Of a DNA stretch of 19,090 nucleotides, positions 6,886 to 13,878 are shown one piece after another (position 1 is the first letter of the stretch; every line of letters starts with the position of its first letter). The notes beneath the pieces are model-generated. The model had not been told where the DNA came from. It saw only the letters and a list, made by a program, of their open reading frames with translations, and did not search any database. The stretch is from Prevotella sp. UBA3208. Lineage in GTDB: Bacteria > Bacteroidota > Bacteroidia > Bacteroidales > Bacteroidaceae. Both the position numbers and the translations under genes were made by a program. Location: assembly GCA_002363695.1 (NCBI GenBank), contig DEWO01000045.1:1-19090 (forward strand), in the 5' to 3' direction.

Positions 6886-8889
6886 ATGGGACATCATTGC
6901 GAACATCATCATCACGAGCATTGTGGTTGTGAGCACCACCACCATCACGAGCATCATCACCATCACGAGCATCATCACCACGACCACCACGAGGAGGGTG
7001 GTAAGGGATTGCTGTGGAAGATAGGCGCGTCGGCTGTACTGCTGGCTGTGGCGGTGTGGGTGGAGCACCATTGGGAACTGCCGACGTGGCAGTTGCTGCT
7101 GGTCTACCTCGTACCCTATATTATAATAGGTTATGACACGCTCAGGGAGGCGGCGGAGGGCATAGCCGAGGGCGACCCCTTCAACGAGCACCTGCTCATG
7201 TCGGTGGCCACCGTCGGCGCCTTGGCCATCGGGTTCCTGCCCGGTGCGGAGACGGAGTTTCCTGAGGCGGTGTTTGTGATGCTGTTCTTCCAGGTCGGCG
7301 AGCTGTTCGAGGGCTATGCCGAGGGCAGGAGCCGCGAGAGCATTGCCCACCTGATGGATATCCGTCCAGATGTGGCGCATCTGGTGGAAGCGGGTGTTGA
7401 CGGCACTCTGACGGATGTCCGTCCAGAGACGGTGTCCGTGGGCTCGTTCATTGTGGTGCGTCCCGGCGAGAAGGTGCCGCTGGACGGTGTGGTGATCGAG
7501 GGCTCGACGACGCTGAACACGGTGGCGCTGACGGGCGAGACAATGCCCCGCGAGATAGAGGCTGGCGACGAGGTGGTGTCAGGCTGCATCAACCAGTCGG
7601 GCGTCATCCGCGTGCGTACCACGAAGTCGTTCGGCGAGAGCACCGTGTCAAAGATTATCAGCCTGGTGGAGCACGCCGGCGAGCACAAGTCGAAGAGCGA
7701 GGCGTTCATCACCCGTTTTGCCCGCATCTATACGCCCGTGGTGGTCTTTGCCGCTGTGGCGCTGGCCGTCATTCCCCCGCTATTCCTGTCGTTCACCTCC
7801 CATCTCTCATTTCTCACCGCCTTCCCCACGTGGCTCTACCGCGCCCTGCTGTTCCTGGTGGTGTCGTGTCCCTGTGCCCTGGTGCTCAGCGTGCCGCTGA
7901 CCTTCTTCGGAGGCATCGGCGGCGCCTCGCGGAAGGGAATCCTGATTAAGGGGGCCAACTACATGGACGTGCTGTCGAAGGTGCAGACCGTGGTGTTCGA
8001 CAAGACGGGAACGCTGACGCACGGACGGTTTGCCGTCGAGGCCGTACACCCCGACGAGTGCGACGAGCACCAGCTGCTGCACCTGGCCGCCCACGTGGAG
8101 CACTTCTCGACACACCCCATCGGCGCCGCCCTGCGCGACGCATTCCCCGACGAGGCCACGGACGGATGCCCCGTAGCCGATGTGGAGGAGGTGGCCGGAC
8201 AGGGCGTCCGTGCCCGTGTGGGCGGCAGGCTGGTCTGCGTGGGCAATGCGAAGATGATGGATGCCGTCGGAGCCCATTGGCACGACTGCCACCATGTGGG
8301 TACCATTATCCACGTGGCCATTGACGGTCGCTATGCCGGACATATCGTCATCAACGACAAGGTGAAGGAGGACAGCGCCGACGCCATCAGTCAGCTGCGT
8401 GCGCTGGGTGTCAGCCGCACGGTGATGCTCACGGGCGACCGACGGGAAGTGGCCGCCCACGTGGCCGGACAGTTGCAGCTGGACGAATATCATGCCGAGT
8501 TGCTGCCTGCCGACAAGGTTGGCTATATGGAGCAGTTCACGGACCAGTCCGCCCCAGTAGCCTTTGTGGGCGACGGCGTGAACGACGCCCCCGTGCTGGC
8601 CCGTGCCGATGTGGGTATCGCCATGGGCGGACTGGGCAGCGACGCCGCCATCGAGGCTGCCGACGTGGTGCTCATGGACGACCAGCCGTCCAAGATAGCC
8701 GCCGCCATCCGCACGGCCCGTCGTACGCTGGGCATAGCCCGTCAGAACGTGTGGCTGGCCATCGGTGTCAAGGTGGCCGTGCTGCTGCTGGCCGTTGCCG
8801 GACTGGCCACCATGTGGATGGCCGTCTTTGCCGACGTGGGCGTGACGGTGCTGGCCGTGCTGAACGCCATGAGGACGCTGAAGTGTTAA
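6886..8889 (+). CDS. Heavy-metal (Zn/Cd/Pb) P1B-type ATPase with His-rich N-terminus
   Basis: 667 residues from the ATG at 6886. The first 35 residues carry 23 His and three Cys in HHHH(H)E units and replace the usual HMA metal-binding domain. Membrane segments follow at about 45-58, 67-83, 102-118 and 124-140. Then come the phosphatase motif TGET (216-219), a TM pair at about 283-302, the transport motif SCPC (327-330), phosphorylation site DKTGTLT (Asp372), the P1B-specific HP (410-411), TGD (516-518) and GDGVNDAP (562-569). Lys629 in TM7 and Asp650 in TM8 (FADVG) with CPC are the signature of P1B-2 pumps, which export Zn2+, Cd2+ or Pb2+ from the cytoplasm (ZntA/CadA). It appears monocistronic, with its own promoter and a palindrome upstream. 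The gene is visibly richer in G/C than the export genes on the left, but like the genes that follow. Confidence 0.94.
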   Translation: MGHHCEHHHHEHCGCEHHHHHEHHHHHEHHHHDHHEEGGKGLLWKIGASAVLLAVAVWVEHHWELPTWQLLLVYLVPYIIIGYDTLREAAEGIAEGDPFNEHLLMSVATVGALAIGFLPGAETEFPEAVFVMLFFQVGELFEGYAEGRSRESIAHLMDIRPDVAHLVEAGVDGTLTDVRPETVSVGSFIVVRPGEKVPLDGVVIEGSTTLNTVALTGETMPREIEAGDEVVSGCINQSGVIRVRTTKSFGESTVSKIISLVEHAGEHKSKSEAFITRFARIYTPVVVFAAVALAVIPPLFLSFTSHLSFLTAFPTWLYRALLFLVVSCPCALVLSVPLTFFGGIGGASRKGILIKGANYMDVLSKVQTVVFDKTGTLTHGRFAVEAVHPDECDEHQLLHLAAHVEHFSTHPIGAALRDAFPDEATDGCPVADVEEVAGQGVRARVGGRLVCVGNAKMMDAVGAHWHDCHHVGTIIHVAIDGRYAGHIVINDKVKEDSADAISQLRALGVSRTVMLTGDRREVAAHVAGQLQLDEYHAELLPADKVGYMEQFTDQSAPVAFVGDGVNDAPVLARADVGIAMGGLGSDAAIEAADVVLMDDQPSKIAAAIRTARRTLGIARQNVWLAIGVKVAVLLLAVAGLATMWMAVFADVGVTVLAVLNAMRTLKC

Positions 8890-8927
8890 AATCATTTACA
8901 ATGGGGCCGTATGTCGAAAAAAATGCC

Positions 8928-8935
8928 TATCTTTG
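8928..8935 (+). promoter_or_regulatory. -7 box upstream of the nucleotidyltransferase gene
   Basis: TATCTTTG matches TAnnTTTG, 40 nt before the ATG at 8976. The surrounding 20 bases differ by one base from those of the ssrA promoter. No good -33 element is visible. Confidence 0.6.
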
Positions 8936-8975
8936 CGCTCACTAATGATTCTTAATACACTTATTATACACGATT

Positions 8976-9887
8976 ATGAAACCGACATTATTCCTATTAG
9001 CAGCAGGCATGGGTAGCCGCTATGGCGGCCTGAAGCAGCTCGACGGGCTGGGACCCAACGGTGAGACCATCATGGACTACAGCATCTACGACGCCATCCA
9101 GGCAGGATTCGGCAAGATAGTATGGGTCATCCGCAAAGACTTCGAAGAACAGTTCCGCACACAGATACTGGCCAAGTATGAAGACAAGATACCCTGCGAG
9201 CTGTGCTTCCAGGCGCTGGACGCCCTGCCCGAGGGGTTCAAGGTCCCTGAGGGCCGTCAGAAGCCGTGGGGAACGAACCACGCCGTGCTGATGGGCAAGG
9301 ACGTCATCAAGGAACCCTTCTGCGTCATCAACTGCGACGACTTCTACGGCCGCGACGCCTTCATGCAGATAGGCAAGTACCTGAGCAGCCTGAAGGAGGG
9401 CACCAGGAACCAGTATGCCATGGTGGGCTTCCGCGTTTGCAACACGCTGTCGGAGAACGGCTCCGTGGCCCGTGGCGTCTGCGCCTACAACGACAAGCGC
9501 CACCTGACCGACGTCGTGGAGCGTACGGAGATACTGCGCATGGACGGCGTCATCAAGTACAAGGACGAGCAGGGCCAGTGGCAGCCGCTGGAGGAGAACG
9601 TACCCGTCTCGATGAACATGTGGGGATTTACGCCCGACTATTTCGAGTATTCTGAGGCGTACTTCAAGGAATTCCTCTCAGACCCGAAGAACATGGAGAA
9701 CCTGAAGGCCGAGTTCTTCATCCCGCTGATGGTCAACAAGCTCATCAACGACGGTACGGCAACCTGCGAGGTGCTGGACACCACGTCGAAATGGTTTGGC
9801 GTAACCTATGCCGCCGACCGCGAGGATACCGTCAAGCGCATACAGAAACTGGTGGACGAAGGCATCTACCCCAACAAGTTGTTCTAA
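8976..9887 (+). CDS. Sugar-phosphate nucleotidyltransferase
   Basis: 303 residues. The N-terminus MKPTLFLLAAGMGSRYGGLK holds the nucleotide-binding AAGxGSR loop of the NTP_transferase (Rossmann-like) family. Further family signs are PWGTNHAVL (98-106), the substrate/base contact region, and the metal-binding aspartates in INCDDFYGRDAF (118-129). The C-terminal part (WFGVTYAADREDTVKRI, about 270-290) is of the kind seen in Bacteroidota proteins annotated simply as nucleotidyltransferase. It would join a sugar 1-phosphate with UTP or another NTP to give a nucleotide sugar. The DHH phosphoesterase gene begins 7 bp after its stop, so they are probably co-transcribed. The substrate is not determined; a UTP-glucose-1-phosphate or MurNAc-1-phosphate uridylyltransferase role would both be possible. 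Confidence 0.85.
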   Translation: MKPTLFLLAAGMGSRYGGLKQLDGLGPNGETIMDYSIYDAIQAGFGKIVWVIRKDFEEQFRTQILAKYEDKIPCELCFQALDALPEGFKVPEGRQKPWGTNHAVLMGKDVIKEPFCVINCDDFYGRDAFMQIGKYLSSLKEGTRNQYAMVGFRVCNTLSENGSVARGVCAYNDKRHLTDVVERTEILRMDGVIKYKDEQGQWQPLEENVPVSMNMWGFTPDYFEYSEAYFKEFLSDPKNMENLKAEFFIPLMVNKLINDGTATCEVLDTTSKWFGVTYAADREDTVKRIQKLVDEGIYPNKLF

Positions 9888-9893
9888 GAGGAT

Positions 9894-10931
9894 ATGCTCG
9901 AGAATATCATGACCGATGGGGAGTGCACACAGTTGCGCTCCCTCATTGATAGCGCAGAGACCATTGTGGCAGTGTGCCACACCAATGCGGACGGCGACGC
10001 CATCGGCTCGCTGTTAGGGTGGGGCGAGGTCTTGCGGCTGTTGGGCAAGGAGCCGCTGCTGGTGGTCCCTGACCAGTATCCCGACTACCTGCAATGGATG
10101 CCGAACACGGAAAAGATAGTCCGCTACGACAAGCGCAGGGACTATGTGGACACGGTGCTGAAGATAGCCGACGTGGTGTTCTGCCTGGACTTCAACACGC
10201 TGTCGCGCACGGAGGCCATGGAGACCTCGTTGGCAGAGTCGCCGGCCCGGAAGGTGCTCATTGACCACCATCTGGACCCCGATGTAGACACAGCATTGTG
10301 CTTCTCGCAGCCCCAGATGTCGAGCACCTGTGAACTGGTGTTCCGCATCGTGTGGCAGATGGGACTCTTCGGCCAGTTGGGCAAGCACTTTGCCGGACCC
10401 ATCTATACGGGCATGATGACCGATACGGGAGGGTTCACCTATAACTCCAGCGAGCCGGACATCTACTTCATCATCGGTCAGCTGCTGACCAAGCGCATCA
10501 ACAAGGACAAGATATACCGTAACGTTTATCACAACTATTCCGAACACCGTCTGCGGCTGGTCGGACACGTGCTGTGCAACCGGCTGGTGGTCGACAACAG
10601 GCGCCATGCGGCCTACTACACGCTGACGCGGGCGGACCTGAAGCGGTTCCATTTCGTGAAGGGCGACGCCGAGGGGCTGGTGAACATGCCGTTGCAGATG
10701 AAGGGCCTGAAGCTGAGCATATCGCTGCGCGAGGACACCGAGCGCGACAACCTGGTGTGGGTGTCGCTGCGGTCGGTTGACGACTTCCCCTGCAACGAGG
10801 TGGCTGCCCGCTTCTTCAATGGCGGAGGCCATCTGAACGCCTCGGGCGGACGCGTCAACGGCACCATGGATGATGCCGTAAAGGCGGTGGAGATGGCACT
10901 GGATGCTTTTGAGGCGCAGTTAGTGAAATAA
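9894..10931 (+). CDS. DHH/DHHA1 phosphoesterase, NrnA-like
   Basis: 345 residues, the usual NrnA length. DHH domain motifs in order: CHTNADGDAIGS (28-39) with metal ligands His29, Asp33 and Asp35; CLDFN (97-101); LIDHHLDPD (122-130), the family-naming Asp124-His125-His126; and TGMMTDTGGF (172-181) with Asp177. The C-terminal DHHA1 domain has the RNA/nucleotide-binding GGGHLNASGG (310-319). The family degrades 2-5 nt RNA fragments (nanoRNA) and often dephosphorylates pAp. The context gives no special partner. An AGAGGA sequence lies just before the ATG at 9894, rather close; an in-frame ATG at 9909 is a possible alternative start five codons later. Confidence 0.92.
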   Translation: MLENIMTDGECTQLRSLIDSAETIVAVCHTNADGDAIGSLLGWGEVLRLLGKEPLLVVPDQYPDYLQWMPNTEKIVRYDKRRDYVDTVLKIADVVFCLDFNTLSRTEAMETSLAESPARKVLIDHHLDPDVDTALCFSQPQMSSTCELVFRIVWQMGLFGQLGKHFAGPIYTGMMTDTGGFTYNSSEPDIYFIIGQLLTKRINKDKIYRNVYHNYSEHRLRLVGHVLCNRLVVDNRRHAAYYTLTRADLKRFHFVKGDAEGLVNMPLQMKGLKLSISLREDTERDNLVWVSLRSVDDFPCNEVAARFFNGGGHLNASGGRVNGTMDDAVKAVEMALDAFEAQLVK

Positions 10932-10974
10932 ATATAAAAAACTGTAAGTGGCAGCAAATTCTTGACGCTGAACT

Positions 10975-11004
10975 TTTGACTATTCACTTTTTTTCGTACC
11001 TTTG
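10975..11004 (+). promoter_or_regulatory. Bacteroidota promoter for the DUF4827-glmM unit
   Basis: TTTG at 10975-10978 and TACCTTTG at 10997-11004 are separated by 18 nt. The promoter lies inside the 5' extension of the long open frame, so the real start of the next gene must be downstream of it. Confidence 0.75.
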
Positions 11005-11026
11005 CAGCCAATTTAATATGGAATGT

Positions 11027-11704
11027 ATGAAGATGAAGAAGCTGATTTTCTCTCTGCTGGTGCTGACTGCCGTACTGTTTATGGCCAGTTGTGAGAACTA
11101 TGAGACATATGGCGACAAGAAGGCCAAGGAACGTGACGCCATCAACCAGTATATAGCCAGGGAAAGCATCAAGGTCATCAGTGAAAGCCAGTTCAAGGCG
11201 CAAGGAGGGGTGACCAAGGTCGAGGACAACGAGTATGTCAGACTGGACCGTACGGGTGTCTATATGCAGATTGTGCGCGAGGGCTGTGGCGAAATGCTGG
11301 AGGAGAACAAGTCGGTAAACATCTTGTGCCGTTTTACGGAAACAAACATTCTGGCAGATTCAGTGCTTGCCAGCAACAGCGAGCCTTTCTATTTCTATAA
11401 CGCAACGCTGAAAGCATGGATTGACGGCTCCGATTATGTGGACAAGATAAACGTCACCCGAACGGGAACCACCATCTCGGCTTCTTTTATTGACGGTGTG
11501 ATGCTGATGCGTCACCCTTCGTCTTCATCGGTTCCCGCAGGCTGGCTGGTCCCGTTGAACTATGTCAATATCGGGCGCCCGGAGAACGAGAACGAGGAGA
11601 CCTCCCTGGTGCGTCTCATCGTACCGCACTCTCAGGGTACGGCAGACGCCGCTTCGAGCGTCTATCCCTGCGCCTATGAGATTACCTATATGAGAGAAAA
11701 ATAA
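11027..11704 (+). CDS. DUF4827-type lipoprotein
   Basis: 225 residues from the ATG at 11027; in-frame ATGs at 11018 and 11033 are also possible, but one at 10976 is excluded by the promoter. The signal peptide (KKLIFSLLVLTAVLFMAS) ends in lipobox MAS|C, so it is an outer-membrane or periplasmic lipoprotein. The mature part has helix-rich NQYIARESIKVISESQF, then the strands VRLDRTGVYMQIVREGCGEML and a C-terminal VPAGWLVPLNYVNIGR region. This pattern resembles an FKBP-like fold with the GWLVPLNY part conserved. I recognise it as DUF4827, a Bacteroidota-only family of unknown function. The glmM start lies 13 bp after the stop, so both are probably one transcript, and this pair occurs, as far as I recall, in other Bacteroidota. 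Confidence 0.8.
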   Translation: MKMKKLIFSLLVLTAVLFMASCENYETYGDKKAKERDAINQYIARESIKVISESQFKAQGGVTKVEDNEYVRLDRTGVYMQIVREGCGEMLEENKSVNILCRFTETNILADSVLASNSEPFYFYNATLKAWIDGSDYVDKINVTRTGTTISASFIDGVMLMRHPSSSSVPAGWLVPLNYVNIGRPENENEETSLVRLIVPHSQGTADAASSVYPCAYEITYMREK

Positions 11705-11717
11705 TAGTTAACAGAAT

Positions 11718-13097
11718 ATGACACTTATAAAATCTATTTCCGGCATCCGCGGAACCATCGGCGGACGCACGGGTGATACCCTGAACCCATTGGATATCGT
11801 CAAGTTCACAACGGCTTATGCCACCTTCATTCCCCGCAAGTCAGGCAAGATTGTGGTGGGCCGCGACGGACGCATTTCAGGACCGATGGTGCGCGACGTC
11901 GTTCGTGGAACGCTCGTCGGCATGGGTTTCGACGTCGTTGACATAGGCTACGCGACGACTCCCACCACCGAGCTGGCCGTCCGCATGAGTGGTGCCGACG
12001 GAGGCATCATCATCACGGCATCTCATAACCCCCGCCAGTGGAATGCCCTGAAGCTGCTCAACAGCGAGGGCGAGTTCCTGACGGCTGCCGACGGCCAGAA
12101 GGTGCTGGAGATTGCCGAGAAGGAAGACTTCTGCTACGCCGAGGTGGACCACTTGGGAAAGGTCATCGAGGACCCGAGTTTCGACGACCGCCATGTTCAG
12201 TCGGTATTGGACCTGAAACTGGTTGATGCCGATGCCGTGCGGAAGGCCCGCTTCACCGTCTGCGTAGACAGCATCAACAGCGTGGGCGGCATCATCCTGC
12301 CCAAGCTCCTGGAACGTCTTGGGGTAGGGTCTAAGTTCCTCAACGCTGAGGTGACGGGCGACTTCGCCCACAACCCCGAGCCCCTGGAGAAGAACCTGAG
12401 CGGCATCATGAACGAGATGAAGACCGGCCACTACGACCTGGGCATTGTCGTCGACCCTGATGTGGACCGCTTGGCTTTCATCTGCGAGGACGGCACCATG
12501 TTTGGCGAGGAGTACACGCTGGTCAGCGTTGCCGACTACGTGCTGTCTGAAACCCCGGGCAACACGGTGTCGAACCTCAGCTCTACCCGTGCCCTGCGCG
12601 ACGTGACCGAGAAGCATGGCGGCACGTATGCAGCAGCAGCCGTGGGCGAAGTGAACGTCACCACCAAGATGAAGGAGGTCGGTGCCGTGATAGGCGGCGA
12701 AGGCAACGGTGGCGTCATCTATCCTGAGAGCCACTATGGTCGCGACGCCCTGGTGGGCATAGCCCTCTTCCTGACCGCTCTGGCCAAGAAGGGCTGCAAG
12801 GTGAGCGAGCTGCGCAAGACCTACCCCGACTATCAGATAGCCAAGAACCGCATAGACCTGACTCCTGAGACCGATGTGGACGCCATACTGGTCAAGGTGA
12901 AGGAGATGTTTGCCAAAGACGCCGACGCACAGGTCAACGACATTGACGGCGTGAAGATTGACTTCCCAGACAAGTGGGTGCACCTGCGCAAGTCGAATAC
13001 CGAGCCCATCATCCGCGTCTACAGCGAGGCCGCCACGATGGAGGCTGCCGACGAGTTGGGCAAGCGCCTGATGCAGGTGGTCTACGATATGCAGTAA
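11718..13097 (+). CDS. glmM: Phosphoglucosamine mutase
   Basis: 459 residues, full length for the family. It starts MTLIKSISGIRGTIGG, the N-terminal GIRG motif. The active-site loop is ITASHNP with phospho-Ser102. The metal-binding loop is VVDPDVDRL (Asp246, Asp248, Asp250), the sugar-binding loop GGEGNGG (326-332), and the phosphate-binding loop RKSNTEPIIRVY (424-435). GlmM converts glucosamine-6-P to glucosamine-1-P, the step leading to UDP-GlcNAc for peptidoglycan, lipid A and the 4,6-dehydratase nearby. A phosphomannomutase/phosphoglucomutase activity is possible in the wider family, but the SGIRG start and overall pattern fit the Bacteroidota GlmM. It is the last gene of its unit, closed by two hairpins. 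Confidence 0.9.
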   Translation: MTLIKSISGIRGTIGGRTGDTLNPLDIVKFTTAYATFIPRKSGKIVVGRDGRISGPMVRDVVRGTLVGMGFDVVDIGYATTPTTELAVRMSGADGGIIITASHNPRQWNALKLLNSEGEFLTAADGQKVLEIAEKEDFCYAEVDHLGKVIEDPSFDDRHVQSVLDLKLVDADAVRKARFTVCVDSINSVGGIILPKLLERLGVGSKFLNAEVTGDFAHNPEPLEKNLSGIMNEMKTGHYDLGIVVDPDVDRLAFICEDGTMFGEEYTLVSVADYVLSETPGNTVSNLSSTRALRDVTEKHGGTYAAAAVGEVNVTTKMKEVGAVIGGEGNGGVIYPESHYGRDALVGIALFLTALAKKGCKVSELRKTYPDYQIAKNRIDLTPETDVDAILVKVKEMFAKDADAQVNDIDGVKIDFPDKWVHLRKSNTEPIIRVYSEAATMEAADELGKRLMQVVYDMQ

Positions 13098-13129
13098 GAA
13101 AATCGTCTTTTTTTTCTCATACGACGAGA

Positions 13130-13170
13130 GAGGCATCCCACCTTTTCGGGGGGTGCCTCCCTTTCTTTTT
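13130..13170 (+). terminator. First terminator-like hairpin after glmM
   Basis: GAGGCATCCC (13130-13139) pairs with GGGGTGCCTC (13150-13159), with one G-T wobble and a 10-nt loop, followed by CCTTTCTTTTT. The stem is strong; the U-tract is broken by C. Confidence 0.7.
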
Positions 13171-13205
13171 ACACAGAAGGGACACTCCCTTTGTGTGCTT
13201 TTTTT
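13171..13205 (+). terminator. Second intrinsic terminator after glmM
   Basis: ACACAGAAGGGA (13171-13182) pairs with TCCCTTTGTGT (13186-13196), with one bulged G and a CAC loop, then GC and seven T (13199-13205). This is a good Rho-independent terminator for the plus strand and ends the glmM unit before the convergent smalltalk gene. Confidence 0.8.
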
Positions 13206-13239
13206 GATTCTTCAACCTTCATCCTTCAGCCATCAGCCA

Positions 13240-13347
13240 TCAGAACGGTCCGTGTCCCATACATGACGTTACGCCCAGCGTAGTACCGATTGCCGTCAGA
13301 ATCGAAATCAGAATCTGAATCAGCGTCTTCCAAGTTTCCTTCTTCAT
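13240..13347 (-). CDS. Smalltalk small protein
   Basis: A 35-codon gene on the minus strand: ATG at 13347-13345, stop TGA ending at 13240. It encodes MKKETWKTLIQILISILTAI, then GTTLGVTSCMGHGPF. I recognise this as the smalltalk family of Bacteroidota: basic start, WK, one hydrophobic helix (about 9-28) and a VTSCM end resembling a lipobox with Cys29. Function unknown; it is probably membrane-associated. In other genomes I recall it lying between an HU-type DNA-binding protein gene and an N-acetylmuramoyl-L-alanine amidase gene. Here an HU-like remnant lies upstream and no amidase follows; glmM is convergent. No Shine-Dalgarno stands out. Confidence 0.85.
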   Translation of the reverse strand: MKKETWKTLIQILISILTAIGTTLGVTSCMGHGPF

Positions 13348-13379
13348 AACTTCTCTGAACTTTAAACTCTTTAACTTTT

Positions 13380-13450
13380 AACTCTTGAACTCTTAACTCT
13401 TGAACTCTTAACTCTTGAACTCTTAACTCTTGAACTCTTAACTCTTGAAC
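13380..13450. repeat. 15-bp tandem repeat between the HU remnant and smalltalk
   Basis: AACTCTTGAACTCTT repeats exactly four times (13380-13439), and a fifth copy decays after 12 bases. The unit is itself two AACTCTT heptamers separated by G. Flanks on both sides (13352-13379 and 13451-13486) hold degenerate copies (AACTTTAAACTCTTTAAC and so on), so the array once was longer. It lies in the presumed transcript upstream of smalltalk. No coding frame is maintained. Confidence 0.9.
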
Positions 13451-13487
13451 CTTTAACTCTAAGCCTTTAACTTTGAACTTTTAACTT

Positions 13488-13516
13488 GGGGGGCGGGGCC
13501 GTAGCCCCAATCCCCC
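13488..13516 (-). terminator. GC-rich hairpin after the HU remnant
   Basis: On the plus strand: GGGGG(G)-C-GGGGC-CGTA-GCCCC-AAT-CCCCC, an almost perfect 10-bp stem. It starts five bases beyond the stop of the 29-codon gene when read on the minus strand. There is no U-run after it on that strand, so it may be an attenuator or RNA-stabilising hairpin rather than a full terminator. Confidence 0.5.
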
Positions 13517-13521
13517 GAAGT

Positions 13522-13611
13522 CTACTCGTCCGAGTCAGAACCGCCGTCGGGGTCGTTCTCGTTCTTCGTAAACTTGAGCTTGCGCTCAACTGCTTTCACT
13601 TTGATTGCCAT
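13522..13611 (-). pseudogene. 29-codon gene, probable internally deleted HU-type DNA-binding protein
   Basis: ATG at 13611-13609 with a strong ribosome binding site (AAGAGGAGA about 8 nt upstream), stop TAG ending at 13522. The product is MAIKVKAVERKLKFTKNE followed by NDPDGGSDSDE. The basic first 18 residues look like the start of the Bacteroidota HU/IHF-like proteins of HU-smalltalk loci, and the acidic Asp/Ser/Glu end looks like their usual tail. The 130 or so residues that should lie between, including the DNA-binding arm, are missing. No HU sequence continues in any frame after the stop. The well-kept start signals leave open that it is a real small protein; the HU reading rests on memory of the family. 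Confidence 0.5.
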
Positions 13612-13713
13612 AAATCTTGTCTCCTCTTAATTTTTAAATAGTTGATAATTAGTTGTTAATAATTTTGGTTGAACACTCGCTTGTCGCTTCAGAGCTTCAT
13701 TTTTGTTCTCTCC

Positions 13714-13748
13714 CCAGGAAAATTTTCCTCTCCGGCCAGGAAATTTTT
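13714..13748. repeat. Short direct repeat in the HU-remnant leader
   Basis: CCAGGAAAATTTT (13714-13726) and CCAGGAAATTTTT (13736-13748) differ at one base and are 22 bp apart, two helical turns. The first includes the 12-bp palindrome GGAAAATTTTCC (13717-13728). They lie in the long presumed 5' leader and could be a regulator's paired sites or a leader RNA element. Confidence 0.6.
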
Positions 13749-13791
13749 GCGCGCTGCCCAGGGCGTAAAAATCATCTCCTTATTGACAACA

Positions 13792-13799
13792 CAAAGGTA
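13792..13799 (-). promoter_or_regulatory. -7 box for the HU-remnant/smalltalk transcript
   Basis: The minus strand reads TACCTTTG, a consensus -7 box. A TTTG lies upstream at 13818-13815, with 15 nt between, shorter than ideal. It implies a leader of about 175 nt before the ATG at 13611. Confidence 0.6.
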
Positions 13800-13878
13800 C
13801 AAAAAAGAAGTATGCAAACCTAATTATTTATGTAAAACTTTTTGAAAACTTTACATGATATTTTGAATGAATAGAAAT

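Noticed and set aside
7807..8895. 362-codon minus-strand open frame opposite the metal ATPase
   Set aside because: Same reason: His/Gly-rich antisense shadow of a gene with all P-type ATPase motifs.
11877..13136. 419-codon minus-strand open frame opposite glmM
   Set aside because: It lies antisense to a clearly recognised, full-length enzyme; His/Val/Leu-rich composition with no domain. High G/C at third codon positions keeps antisense frames open.
13380..13450. Possible CRISPR array
   Set aside because: The 15-bp units are directly adjacent without unique spacers; a plain tandem repeat. No cas genes are present.
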